A DNA stretch of 64,000 nt from assembly GCF_900106565.1 (NCBI RefSeq), contig NZ_FNNJ01000002.1:633290-697289 (forward strand), read 5' to 3'. This document shows, piece by piece, positions 56,057-63,781 of the stretch. This DNA comes from Lutibacter oricola (GTDB lineage Bacteria; Bacteroidota; Bacteroidia; Flavobacteriales; Flavobacteriaceae). A program made the position numbers and the translations under genes. Each line of letters starts with the position of its first letter. The stretch's first letter is position 1. The notes under the pieces were generated by a model, which was not told where the DNA came from, did not search any database, and was given only the letters and a program-made list of their open reading frames with translations.

Positions 56057-56093
56057 TATTTAAATGATGATGATGTAATTGAATAAATGTCAT
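56037..56093 (-). CDS. hisL: His operon leader peptide
   Basis: An 18-codon frame reads MTFIQLHHHHLNTCNQAS and ends in TGA at 56039-56037. Four consecutive His codons (7-10) form the histidine sensor. The last His codon lies 7 bases before attenuator segment 1, and the stop codon directly follows segment 2, exactly the spacing needed for ribosome control. Translation has not been shown, but the layout leaves little doubt. Confidence 0.9.
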   Translation of the reverse strand: MTFIQLHHHHLNTCNQAS

Positions 56094-56111
56094 TTCTTTA
56101 ATTTTGAAGAA

Positions 56112-56119
56112 CAAATATA
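56112..56119 (-). promoter_or_regulatory. Promoter -7 box of the his operon
   Basis: On the minus strand TATATTTG (56119-56112) matches TAnnTTTG, 18 bp upstream of the leader peptide ATG. No good TTG -33 element is found at the expected distance. Confidence 0.55.
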
Positions 56120-56296
56120 TAAATAACTTTAGTTTTGACATACTACTAAACTTAAAAATTTACAAAAAATTAATATTTGTTAAATATTTAATAATAACAA
56201 ATACTTTTTGCTAAATAACGTTTGGTCTAAGTTTAATAAAACAGAGAGCATTTAAATTAAATAGTATATTTACCACTTTAACAACAATTAAAATTA
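56120..56296. other. AT-rich gap between the his promoter and the LETM1-like gene
   Basis: The region is divergent promoter space, almost pure A/T. A TATATTTA (56265-56272 area) may serve the gene at 56297. I see no other gene or repeat in it. Confidence 0.4.
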
Positions 56297-56680
56297 ATGA
56301 CTAAGCAAAAAACATTTTTAAATATAGATTTATCCATTTTTGAAAAAAATGGTAAAATAGAATTTGCAGATGTTGTTAAAAGTAATAGAGTTAAAACTGC
56401 AAAGGCTTTTTCTTCTTTTTTAATTGGTTTAAAAAACGAAGCTGTAGATTCTAAAGAAACTTCACGGATTATATTAAAGTTTGTTGCAAAACAAAAAATA
56501 AGTAAGCTAGAAGAAAAACATTTAAAAACTCAGGTTTATGATGTTTTTAAAATTTTAGGTATTGGCGTACCTTTTGTTTTAATTCCTGGTGCTACCCTAC
56601 TTATACCGTTTATTTTAAAAGCTGCAGAAAAAAAAGGCATTGATTTAATACCTAGTAATTTTAAAAACAATAATAATTAG
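56297..56680 (+). CDS. LETM1-like small protein
   Basis: A 127-residue protein. The last half reads LKTQVYDVFKILGIGVPFVL then IPGATLLIPFILKAAEKKGI and DLIPSNF, which matches the C-terminal part of LETM1-related proteins of Bacteroidetes. There is a single hydrophobic stretch (about 87-108) that could be a membrane hairpin. In some relatives this motif sits at the end of a longer protein, so this is a short form. Function unknown. The next gene begins 19 bp later. Confidence 0.7.
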   Translation: MTKQKTFLNIDLSIFEKNGKIEFADVVKSNRVKTAKAFSSFLIGLKNEAVDSKETSRIILKFVAKQKISKLEEKHLKTQVYDVFKILGIGVPFVLIPGATLLIPFILKAAEKKGIDLIPSNFKNNNN

Positions 56681-56699
56681 TTACTTTAAAGTTTAAAAA

Positions 56700-57404
56700 A
56701 TGAAATTTATAATTGCGCTATTTTTATTTTTTTACTCAATAAATTTTTACACTCAAAAAAACAGCTTTAATACCAAATGGTTTTTAAATAAAACAGTTAA
56801 TTGTTCTACTAATAAACCAATTAATGATTCTAAATGGAATATTGAATTTGACACATTAAATAAAGCATTAATTACATTTAACAATTTAGGTTTAAAAAAA
56901 GAAGTTAACTATACTATTAATGATAGTTTATTAAAAGTTAACGATATATTTTATGAAGTTAAAAAAGTAACTATTGATACCCTTATGCTTTCTATAAATA
57001 ATAATAAAATATGTAAAACATATATTTTCGAGTCCAAATTGTTTCTAAATAAAAAGCAAAAACAAAAATACTTTACACATAACGGAGAATTAGTTTTTTA
57101 TACAAATAAAATTAATTCGCCTAAGCTTAATGGCTCTTCAAATTTATTACATTATTTTTCTAATTCTTTTCAATATGGAAATACTCAAAATTCTAAATGC
57201 AACGTCACATTTTATTTTATTATAACTAAAACAGGAGCATTAATTGAACCTAGAGGAAGTATTAGTTGTTTAAAAAAATCCAATAAAAAAATTATTGAAA
57301 TTCTAGAAAAAACCAAAAATAAATGGACACCTATGTTTATTAATAATACAGCTGTAAACTCATTTGTAAGAATCCATTTTAAACATAATGTAGAAATACA
57401 CTAA
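56700..57404 (+). CDS. Exported protein with TonB_C-like domain
   Basis: A 234-residue protein with a signal peptide or anchor (IALFLFFYSINFYTQ). A beta-rich middle (about 25-110) resembles a META/lipocalin-like fold only loosely. The C-terminal 80 residues have CNVTFYFIITKTGALIEPRG, then IIEILEKTKNKWTPMFIN and a closing strand VRIHFKHNV; this matches the energy-transducer TonB C-terminal pattern. The proline-rich spacer of true TonB is missing, so it is probably a periplasmic relative. Probably cotranscribed with 56297. Confidence 0.6.
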   Translation: MKFIIALFLFFYSINFYTQKNSFNTKWFLNKTVNCSTNKPINDSKWNIEFDTLNKALITFNNLGLKKEVNYTINDSLLKVNDIFYEVKKVTIDTLMLSINNNKICKTYIFESKLFLNKKQKQKYFTHNGELVFYTNKINSPKLNGSSNLLHYFSNSFQYGNTQNSKCNVTFYFIITKTGALIEPRGSISCLKKSNKKIIEILEKTKNKWTPMFINNTAVNSFVRIHFKHNVEIH

Positions 57405-57486
57405 CCCAAAAGCCTTTTAAATACGCGGTATAACAATAAAACCATCTAGCTTACAAACAAACCCTTAAGCTTTAAAATGTTTTATG

Positions 57487-57494
57487 TATATTTG
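57487..57494 (+). promoter_or_regulatory. -7 box just upstream of the tyrosine recombinase gene
   Basis: TATATTTG ends 7 bp before the start codon, so the transcript would be almost leaderless. No clear -33 element is found. Confidence 0.45.
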
Positions 57495-57501
57495 AAAAGC
57501 T

Positions 57502-58689
57502 ATGAAAAAATCAATACAATTACCTTCAGTTTTATTAAGTAAAGCTATACACCGAAAAGAAAATCAACTTGTGGTTAAGTTTCCATTTGATTACGAATTA
57601 AAAGAAAAAATAAAGGCTATACCTAATTTTAAATGGAGCCAAACCTTAAAAGCTTGGTATATTTCTTTTTCTGAAGAACATATACATTTATTAAAAGAAC
57701 AATTAGAAGGTTTAGCAACCATACATTTTGATTCTTCTATTTTTAAAAAAGAAGAACGTATTGTTGAAAGAAAACCCAGAAATATTTCCGAAGAAAATAA
57801 AAACATAATACGCTTATATGTAAAATATTTAAAAGGTAAACGCTATAGCGAAAGTACTATTAAAACCTATTTTACACACATTGCAGATTTTATAGACTAC
57901 ATTAAAAATAAACCTCTAGAAAAGCTTAATAATAAAGATGTTGAATTGTTTATAGAAGATGTTTTTATACCTCGTAAACTAAGTGTTAGCACACAAAGGC
58001 AGTTAATTAGTGCCATTAAATTGTTTAAAGCTTTTTATCCGGAATGTGAAATTGATGAAGTACGATTAATTAGACCCAAAAAAGATAAAAAATTACCAAC
58101 TGTTTTATCTAAAGAAGAAGTTATTGATTTACTACGTTGCACCAAAAACCTTAAACACCGAGCTGTTTTGGCAATGATATATTCTGCCGGTTTACGCATA
58201 AGTGAATTGTTAAATTTAGAATTAAAAAATATTGATGTAGATAGGCGACAAATTATTGTAAAAAATGCCAAAGGTCGTAAGGATAGACATATTATTTTAG
58301 CTGAGAGTTTTATTCCTCTAATGGTAAATTACCTAACAAGCTACGTACCTAAACGTTATTTTGTTGAAGGTTTAATTGAAAGTGAAAAATATTCAGCCGA
58401 AAGTATACGAAGTTTCTTAAAATCGGCTTGTAAAGCTGCCCATATAACTAAAAAAGTAACACCACATACATTAAGACATAGTTATGCTACTCACCTATTA
58501 GAAAATGGTATTGATTTAAGATATATTCAAGAGTTATTAGGACACGCAAAACCAGAAACTACTATGATTTATACTCATGTAAGCAAAAAAGATTTACTTC
58601 AAATTAAAAGCCCATTAGATATGGCTTTAAAAAGTATTGCTTCAACAAACAACCCAACACTACCAAATAGATTGTCTGGTAATTATTAA
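57502..58689 (+). CDS. Tyrosine recombinase/integrase with IntI-like C-terminus
   Basis: A 395-residue recombinase, about 100 residues longer than XerD. The extra N-terminus (1-95) contains WSQTLKAWYISF, a small domain I know from Bacteroidetes integrases. A SAM-like core-binding domain (about 96-185) and the catalytic domain follow: Arg232 (AGLRISE), Lys257 (NAKGRKD), His322 and Arg325 (HTLRH), His348 (LGHAK) and Tyr357 (MIYTHV). The end reads TTMIYTHVSKKDLLQIKSPLD, close to the IntI1 C-terminus as I remember it. The extra IntI patch between Lys and HxxR is absent, so it is not a canonical IntI. It is the only non-Xer recombinase in the window, 2.7 kb from the cassette-like array. Confidence 0.88.
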   Translation: MKKSIQLPSVLLSKAIHRKENQLVVKFPFDYELKEKIKAIPNFKWSQTLKAWYISFSEEHIHLLKEQLEGLATIHFDSSIFKKEERIVERKPRNISEENKNIIRLYVKYLKGKRYSESTIKTYFTHIADFIDYIKNKPLEKLNNKDVELFIEDVFIPRKLSVSTQRQLISAIKLFKAFYPECEIDEVRLIRPKKDKKLPTVLSKEEVIDLLRCTKNLKHRAVLAMIYSAGLRISELLNLELKNIDVDRRQIIVKNAKGRKDRHIILAESFIPLMVNYLTSYVPKRYFVEGLIESEKYSAESIRSFLKSACKAAHITKKVTPHTLRHSYATHLLENGIDLRYIQELLGHAKPETTMIYTHVSKKDLLQIKSPLDMALKSIASTNNPTLPNRLSGNY

Positions 58690-58784
58690 TCCAAACTCAT
58701 TTTTACTAAAAATAATAGTTTATAACCTATTAATAACTTCATAAAAAAAATGTATTGTTAATATGAACATTGTACAAATGTTTG

Positions 58785-58792
58785 TAAATTTG
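58785..58792 (+). promoter_or_regulatory. -7 box upstream of the hybrid histidine kinase gene
   Basis: TAAATTTG matches TAnnTTTG and ends 22 bp before the start codon at 58815. The -33 element is not convincing. Confidence 0.45.
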
Positions 58793-58814
58793 TGACTAAT
58801 CCCTTAAGTAACAA

Positions 58815-60860
58815 ATGAAAAATAGTTTTTTTACTCTTTTCTTTTTTATTCTTATTTGCACTTGCAAAATAAATGCTCAATATAAAGTATTATTTAGCAA
58901 TAATTATCCGCCATACAATTACCAAAATAACAATGGAGAATTAATCGGTTTTAATATTGATATTTTAAACGCTATTAATAATTTATATGAAGATGTTGAT
59001 ATTAATTATAGTTCAAATAACTGGCAAGCAATAAACAAAGCTTTAAATAACGGTAAGGTTGAAGCCATTGGAGGTACACACTATCCAGGAAGCTATGATC
59101 AAAGTTATTTATATACTAGATCTACTATAAATACGTCTCATTGTTTTTTTTACAACACTAAATATTTCAACAAATTTTCTTTAGAAAAATTTAGAACATT
59201 AAAAGAGCCGTTAGTTGCTATGTGGAAAAACGATGTGCTCGTTCACTATGTATTATCAATAAACCCATCGGCTAAATTTATATATGTAAATAACTACGAT
59301 GATTTAATTGAAAAAATTGAGCGAAAAGACGTTACTTGCCTATTTGGACAACGAATTGGTGGTATGTATTATGCCAAATTAGCTAAAAAAAATTACATTA
59401 AAGCTCTAAACCATCGCATTTTAGAACGAAATATGGGGTTTAAAGTTTCTAATAATTCACCCGAATTAGCAAATATTATTAATAATGGATTGGAAGTAAT
59501 TTTAGCTAATGGAACTTATGAAGAAATTTACAATAAATGGATTACAGAATATGACAAATCTTCATTTGATTACCGTAACTATTTAAAATACATTATTTTT
59601 ATTACATTATTATTTTTATTACTTGTAGGTGTAAATAGGTTTTTACAAATTCAAGTACGTAAAAAAACTAAAGATTTAAGCCATCAAATTGAAGTGAATG
59701 CAGAAATAATGCAAGAGCTAGAGATTCAAAAATTTAAAGCCGAAGAAAGTGATAGAATGAAATCTGCTTTTTTAGCAAATATGAGTCATGAAATTAGGAC
59801 TCCTATGAATGGAATTTTAGGGTTTACAGAATTATTAAAAACAGCCGACTACTCGTCAGAAAAACAAACTAAATTTATTAATATTATTCAGCAAAGTGGA
59901 AACAGAATGTTGAATACCATTAATAATATTATTGATGTTTCTAAATTAGAATCTGGGTTAGAAAAACCCTTAATAAAAAAAGTTAACATTCGAGAAATTG
60001 TAAACGAATTAGTAGATTTTTTTACTGCTGAAGCAACTACAAAAGGTTTAAATTTAAAATTAAAAGAAATTGGCCCAAAAAAAGATATAATCTTTTATAC
60101 GGATGAATATAAGATTAACTCTATACTTACCAATTTAATAAAAAATGCTTTAAAATTTACTTCTGAAGGATATATTCAAATTGAATACACAATAAATAAT
60201 GAATATGCCGATTTTTGGGTAAAAGACACTGGTATAGGAATTCCAATAGAAAACCAAACTACTATTTTTGAAGAATTTGTTCAAGCAGATTTTTCTCATT
60301 CAAGTGGTTTTGAAGGCTCTGGGTTGGGACTTTCAATTTCTAAAGGATATATTTATTTATTAAACGGAAAAATTGAATTAAAATCTGAACCAAATAAAGG
60401 AAGTACTTTTTATGTTAGAATTCCTAATAGCAACAAAAACGAATCTCCTATTACGCCTCCAAAATCTGCTGGTAAATTACCAAAAAAAACAATTTCTACT
60501 TTAAAAATTATTATTGCTGAAGATGATAGCACTACGTATTATTTTTTAAAAGAACTTTTAAAAGATGTTACGGAAACTTTACATTACGCAAAAGACGGAA
60601 TAGAAGCTGTAGAATTAGCAAAAAAGCATCCAGAAACGGATTTAATTTTAATGGATATTAAGATGCCACATTTAAATGGTTTTGAGGCAACACAAAAAAT
60701 TAGAACATTTAATAAAGATGTTTACATTATTGGACATACGGCATTTACTCAAGAAAATTATAAGCGAAAAGTTATAGATGTTGGTTGCAACGCATATATT
60801 GCAAAGCCCATAAATCGTAAAAAGTTATTTAATTTATTACAAGAAATTAAAGTTAAATAG
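58815..60860 (+). CDS. Hybrid sensor histidine kinase with periplasmic SBP_bac_3 domain
   Basis: A 681-residue membrane kinase. In order: signal peptide (cleavage near KINAQ); an extracellular solute-binding family 3 domain (about 22-245), as in BvgS/EvgS sensors; a membrane helix (about 257-277); a HisKA domain with the phosphoacceptor His325 (NMSHEIRTPMNG); a HATPase domain (NLIKNAL, DTGIGI, GSGLGLSI); and a receiver domain with phosphoacceptor Asp614 (LILMDIKMP) and conserved Lys (YIAKPIN). No output regulator is adjacent. The SBP domain suggests sensing of an amino acid or small organic ligand. Confidence 0.92.
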   Translation: MKNSFFTLFFFILICTCKINAQYKVLFSNNYPPYNYQNNNGELIGFNIDILNAINNLYEDVDINYSSNNWQAINKALNNGKVEAIGGTHYPGSYDQSYLYTRSTINTSHCFFYNTKYFNKFSLEKFRTLKEPLVAMWKNDVLVHYVLSINPSAKFIYVNNYDDLIEKIERKDVTCLFGQRIGGMYYAKLAKKNYIKALNHRILERNMGFKVSNNSPELANIINNGLEVILANGTYEEIYNKWITEYDKSSFDYRNYLKYIIFITLLFLLLVGVNRFLQIQVRKKTKDLSHQIEVNAEIMQELEIQKFKAEESDRMKSAFLANMSHEIRTPMNGILGFTELLKTADYSSEKQTKFINIIQQSGNRMLNTINNIIDVSKLESGLEKPLIKKVNIREIVNELVDFFTAEATTKGLNLKLKEIGPKKDIIFYTDEYKINSILTNLIKNALKFTSEGYIQIEYTINNEYADFWVKDTGIGIPIENQTTIFEEFVQADFSHSSGFEGSGLGLSISKGYIYLLNGKIELKSEPNKGSTFYVRIPNSNKNESPITPPKSAGKLPKKTISTLKIIIAEDDSTTYYFLKELLKDVTETLHYAKDGIEAVELAKKHPETDLILMDIKMPHLNGFEATQKIRTFNKDVYIIGHTAFTQENYKRKVIDVGCNAYIAKPINRKKLFNLLQEIKVK

Positions 60861-60934
60861 GTTGTATTTTTCTGTTGAAATTAAAAAAAAACCTTAAATT
60901 AGTAAAAAAAATAAAATTGCAAATCTAAACTACT

Positions 60935-61156
60935 TACTACCGAGATAAAAAAGGTAAAACATACGGATATCCGGAAATTTAAAACGATATTCGGTTAGTT
61001 TGGTTTGGATATAACAAGTTAGCTTTAATGCTAAAGGTCATTGCAAAACCTCAAATTTCGGGTTTAAATCAAAAGTCCTTTAAAGCGGAATTTGAAAATG
61101 AAATGTGGAATATTGAGCTGAATTATCACTCAAACTCTGAATCGAACTGCGTCTGA
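60935..61156 (+). pseudogene. Possible decayed coding fragment upstream of the array
   Basis: A frame with one internal stop reads YYRDKKGKTYGYPEI, stop, NDIRLVWFGYNKLALML, KVIAKPQISGLNQKSFKAEF and so on to a TGA at 61154-61156. Its amino acid composition is protein-like, but there is no start and no family that I recognise. It may be a dead cassette gene. Confidence 0.3.
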
Positions 61157-61384
61157 CTTTTTAGCTCGTTTGCAGAATCGAAATCTGAATTGAAAAGCGG
61201 AATTTCACTCAATCGGAATTTAGCAAATTGCGGAATTGTCAACTCGAAATCTGAATTATATATAGCGGAATTTGAGCAAGTTTGCGGAATGAAAATCGAG
61301 CTGAATAAAACATAAAAACGGAATTAAAAAGCCGACTGAAATAAAATATTAACGAAAAAATAAACGGACAAAAAAGCACTAAAA
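61157..61384. repeat. Repeat-rich non-coding stretch (GCGGAATT motifs)
   Basis: No open frame of note. GCGGAATT or CGGAATT recurs about eight times from 61084 on. TCGAAATCTGAATT occurs twice (61178-61191 and 61244-61257), each followed by AGCGGAATTT, making an imperfect 66-bp-spaced direct repeat. It joins directly to the first 130-bp repeat. Origin unknown. Confidence 0.5.
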
Positions 61385-61514
61385 GCTAACAATGTATAAA
61401 AATAATTGCGGTTTAGTGCTTAATCAAAGGTCGTTGCATGTTTGCTACGTCTGAATTTCCTGCGGAAATTCCTCGCACGCAAACCCGCAACTATTCTTAT
61501 ACGCAAACGTTAGC
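61385..61514 (+). repeat. attC-like repeat R1
   Basis: 130 bp from GCTAAC to GTTAGC. Inner arms GTATAA/TTATAC and TTGCGG/CCGCAA pair. A perfect 8-bp hairpin GAATTTCC-TGC-GGAAATTC lies at 61453-61471, 43 bp from the right end, whereas in R2-R4 the hairpin lies 44 bp from the left end. R1 is thus the mirror form and the most divergent copy. Confidence 0.75.
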
Positions 61515-61530
61515 AACCATTACCAATATT

Positions 61531-62049
61531 ATGGATAAGGAATTACTTAGTGAGATAGATAAAATTATTAAAGAATGTTATGAAGAAGGTATAGTAGGTG
61601 TTAACTATGATTCTGATATAAATATTAAGGCTTTTAGAATAATAAAGGCTTTAAATATTTTAAAATTAAAAAAAAGCCCTAGTACTTACGAATTGTCTGA
61701 AAATAGTATAATAGTAATTCAAGATGGTGGAATTAAAAAATATCTTGAGAATATAAGAACTGAAAAGAATTTAGACAGTACAATAAAACAACTAACAAGT
61801 AAAAGACTGAAAAATGACGTATGGTATAATATTATGTACGTTGGATTAGGTGGAATAATTGGAATTATTACATCAATAGGAGTAGAATTGGTAAAACCAA
61901 AAAGCGTAGAAGAAGATATAGTGAAATTGCATAAATCGGCATTCGACAAAGTTGTACGTGATGATAATTTTCAAAAACGTCTGAACGATATGAACACTGA
62001 ATTACTTTCTTTAAAAAACAAACTAGATTCTTTAAAACAAAAAAATTAA
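61531..62049 (+). CDS. Cassette protein of unknown function with one membrane segment
   Basis: A 172-residue protein starting at ATG 61531; an upstream in-frame ATG (61438) lies inside repeat R1 and would add repeat-derived sequence. The N-terminal half is helical and charged. A hydrophobic stretch IMYVGLGGIIGIITSIGVEL (about 103-122) is a likely membrane helix, followed by a coiled-coil tail to the C-terminus. No family is recognised. It begins 17 bp after R1, and the next gene follows after 3 bp. Confidence 0.75.
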   Translation: MDKELLSEIDKIIKECYEEGIVGVNYDSDINIKAFRIIKALNILKLKKSPSTYELSENSIIVIQDGGIKKYLENIRTEKNLDSTIKQLTSKRLKNDVWYNIMYVGLGGIIGIITSIGVELVKPKSVEEDIVKLHKSAFDKVVRDDNFQKRLNDMNTELLSLKNKLDSLKQKN

Positions 62050-62052
62050 ATT

Positions 62053-62268
62053 ATGGACATAAGAAAAAAACTAGAAAAACAAGCGTTTGAAGTAGCAAGA
62101 AATAAAATGATTGATTTATATAACGAAAAACTTAAACACTTTGAAAGTGAATTAAAACAAATAAATGGAGAAGTTTCTGTAAACATAAATCAAGATTTGA
62201 AAGGTAATTTAGACTTTAAAAATGTAAACGAGGATTTACGAAAAAGAATTATTGAGTATCTGAAATAG
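62053..62268 (+). CDS. Small helical cassette protein
   Basis: A 71-residue, soluble, strongly charged protein, mostly helical (EKQAFEVARNKMIDLYNEKL). It starts 3 bp after the previous stop, so both genes are translated from one cassette transcript. It may partner with the membrane protein; no family is recognised. Confidence 0.65.
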   Translation: MDIRKKLEKQAFEVARNKMIDLYNEKLKHFESELKQINGEVSVNINQDLKGNLDFKNVNEDLRKRIIEYLK

Positions 62269-62380
62269 TAAATTCAAACTCAAAAGATTCAATCTCCTTT
62301 GCTAACTTTTCAAATTGACTTATTTTATCCTTTAACTCGCTAATATTAGTATTTATTTTAATTTGTAAATTTTCAGTCAT
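62249..62380 (-). CDS. Possible 43-residue antisense-oriented cassette peptide
   Basis: A short minus-strand frame from ATG 62380 to TAA 62249 reads MTENLQIKINTNISELKDK, then ISQFEKLAKEIESFEFEFTI and SDTQ. The amphipathic, coding-like composition and its filling of the gap between 62268 and R2 suggest a real gene. It overlaps the end of the 71-aa gene by 20 bp, tail to tail. No homology is claimed. Confidence 0.42.
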   Translation of the reverse strand: MTENLQIKINTNISELKDKISQFEKLAKEIESFEFEFTISDTQ

Positions 62381-62398
62381 TTTCGGAATAAAACGGTT

Positions 62399-62531
62399 GC
62401 TAACACCGTATAAACTTTATTGCTTTTTATTGGCTTACTTGCGAAAATCCTCGCGGATTTTCTTTGTTTGTGTTTTATTTACTTATTTTAGTGCTTGAAA
62501 TCCGCAACAAAGCCTATACAAACACGTTAGC
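62399..62531 (+). repeat. attC-like repeat R2
   Basis: 133 bp, flanked by GTTGCTAAC and GTTAGCAAC, a perfect 9-bp terminal pair. Then GTATA/TATAC, TTGC/GCAA, and apical hairpin GAAAATCC-TCGC-GGATTTTC (62443-62462). The spacers between paired boxes are unequal on the two sides, as in attC sites. Confidence 0.8.
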
Positions 62532-62542
62532 AACAAGCAACG

Positions 62543-63091
62543 ATGACGATGATACTGAAAGAGAAAGAAATAAATTACCATAAACTAAAACGATTAATTG
62601 GAGAACCGATTAAATCCGATTTGAAAAGTTTAAAAGTAATTGGAACGACTTCATTTTTTCTAAAAACATTTAAGAATAAAAAAGATTCTAATGATTCTCT
62701 TAAAATTGATTCTAAAAATAATTTTGAATTATTTGAAAACGGATTATTGTTGCGTTCAAATTTATCGAATAAAATTTCAGCCATACCGATTCCTGTTAAT
62801 GATTTATTGAGGATAAAGTTGATAAGAGGAAAAGAAATGATAAATCCATTTCCATTGTCACCAATGTGGATTTTATTAAAATTAGGAGTTTCGATTTTAT
62901 ATGCGAGATATTTTCAAATTTATAAGTTTAACGAATATCGGATTGAAGAAATGAAATTGATAATTGAAACGATTGATTATGGAATGGAAATGATTGAAAA
63001 TAGTTATAAGTTTGAGAGTCAACAGAGGTTTTTTGAAAATCTGAATTATAAAGACAAAATAACGATTGATTTAAATAAAGCCAGTTGCTAA
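62543..63091 (+). CDS. Cassette protein of unknown function ending inside repeat R3
   Basis: A 182-residue protein starting 12 bp after R2. Segments of note: KLKRLIGEPIKSDLKSLKVI, a hydrophobic PLSPMWILLKLGVSILYARY (about 105-125) and a charged C-terminal helix. Its stop codon TAA is part of the GCTAAC end of R3 (63089-63091), so gene and repeat are fused as in integron cassettes. No family is recognised. Confidence 0.75.
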   Translation: MTMILKEKEINYHKLKRLIGEPIKSDLKSLKVIGTTSFFLKTFKNKKDSNDSLKIDSKNNFELFENGLLLRSNLSNKISAIPIPVNDLLRIKLIRGKEMINPFPLSPMWILLKLGVSILYARYFQIYKFNEYRIEEMKLIIETIDYGMEMIENSYKFESQQRFFENLNYKDKITIDLNKASC

Positions 63092-63219
63092 CAATTGGTA
63101 TATTCTATAGCTTGGTTTTAGCACACTTACGAAAATCCTAAAGGGATTTTCTTGGTCGGTAAATATTTACTAAATTTATTGCTTAAAATACGCTACAAAA
63201 CATACCAAAAACCGTTAGC
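63087..63219 (+). repeat. attC-like repeat R3
   Basis: 133 bp, GTTGCTAAC to GTTAGCAAC. Inner boxes GGTAT/ATACC and TAGC/GCTA replace the GTATA/TATAC and TTGC/GCAA of R2, with both partners changed together. Apical hairpin GAAAATCC-TAAAG-GGATTTTC at 63131-63151, 44 bp from the left end. Confidence 0.8.
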
Positions 63220-63229
63220 AACAAGTAGA

Positions 63230-63775
63230 ATGAAAATCAAAACCACTTATATATCTTCAATAAATTATATAAACAATCTTGAATTCGATTACTTGGAAAC
63301 TTATTCTTTACAACGAGGTGGAAAATATGATGGGAGAATTATACAAGACCCTGAGTATAATGAATTTCAAATTTTAAAAAAGAAAAAACAATTATCAGAA
63401 TTAGAAATATTGAGATTTAAACAATTAAATAAACTTTATGGATATACTCAATATTTGATTGATTCAGACGGAATTTTTCATCCTTCAGCTGAAAAAACAG
63501 GGACATATAAAATCGATAATGTAATAATTGAAAAACTGAAATCAATATTAAATACTCCGATTAAAGAAGTTCCAAGCTGGATGTGTGCTCCAGTTTATCG
63601 TGACGCAATCGTATTCTATAATTCGGACAACAAAATAGTTTCAACTTTGAATGTATGCTTAAGCTGTGAATATATGGAAACCAAAATGTCAAATCATATA
63701 AATGCAGATGCTGAAACATATAATCTAATGCGTGAGTTTTTTATTGAGTTGGGACATAAAGTTGAAGAAAAATAA
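63230..63775 (+). CDS. Cassette protein of unknown function with CxxC
   Basis: A 181-residue soluble protein starting at ATG 63230, 10 bp after R3; an upstream TTG (63152) lies inside the repeat. Conserved-looking segments are SLQRGGKYDGRIIQDPEYNE, VPSWMCAPVYRDAIVFY, and STLNVCLSCEYMETKM with a CLSC pair. It may bind a metal, but the family is not recognised. The stop is 6 bp before R4. Confidence 0.78.
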   Translation: MKIKTTYISSINYINNLEFDYLETYSLQRGGKYDGRIIQDPEYNEFQILKKKKQLSELEILRFKQLNKLYGYTQYLIDSDGIFHPSAEKTGTYKIDNVIIEKLKSILNTPIKEVPSWMCAPVYRDAIVFYNSDNKIVSTLNVCLSCEYMETKMSNHINADAETYNLMREFFIELGHKVEEK

Positions 63776-63781
63776 CCAGTT

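Noticed and set aside
57502..58689. Calling this gene a true integron integrase intI
   Set aside because: The added IntI segment between the catalytic Lys and HxxR is missing, so only similarity of the C-terminus is claimed.
61438..61530. Upstream start for the 172-aa cassette gene
   Set aside because: The added 31 codons lie in repeat R1 and translate repeat sequence; ATG 61531 follows the repeat.
63152..63229. TTG start for the 181-aa cassette gene
   Set aside because: It lies inside repeat R3; the ATG just after the repeat matches the other cassettes.
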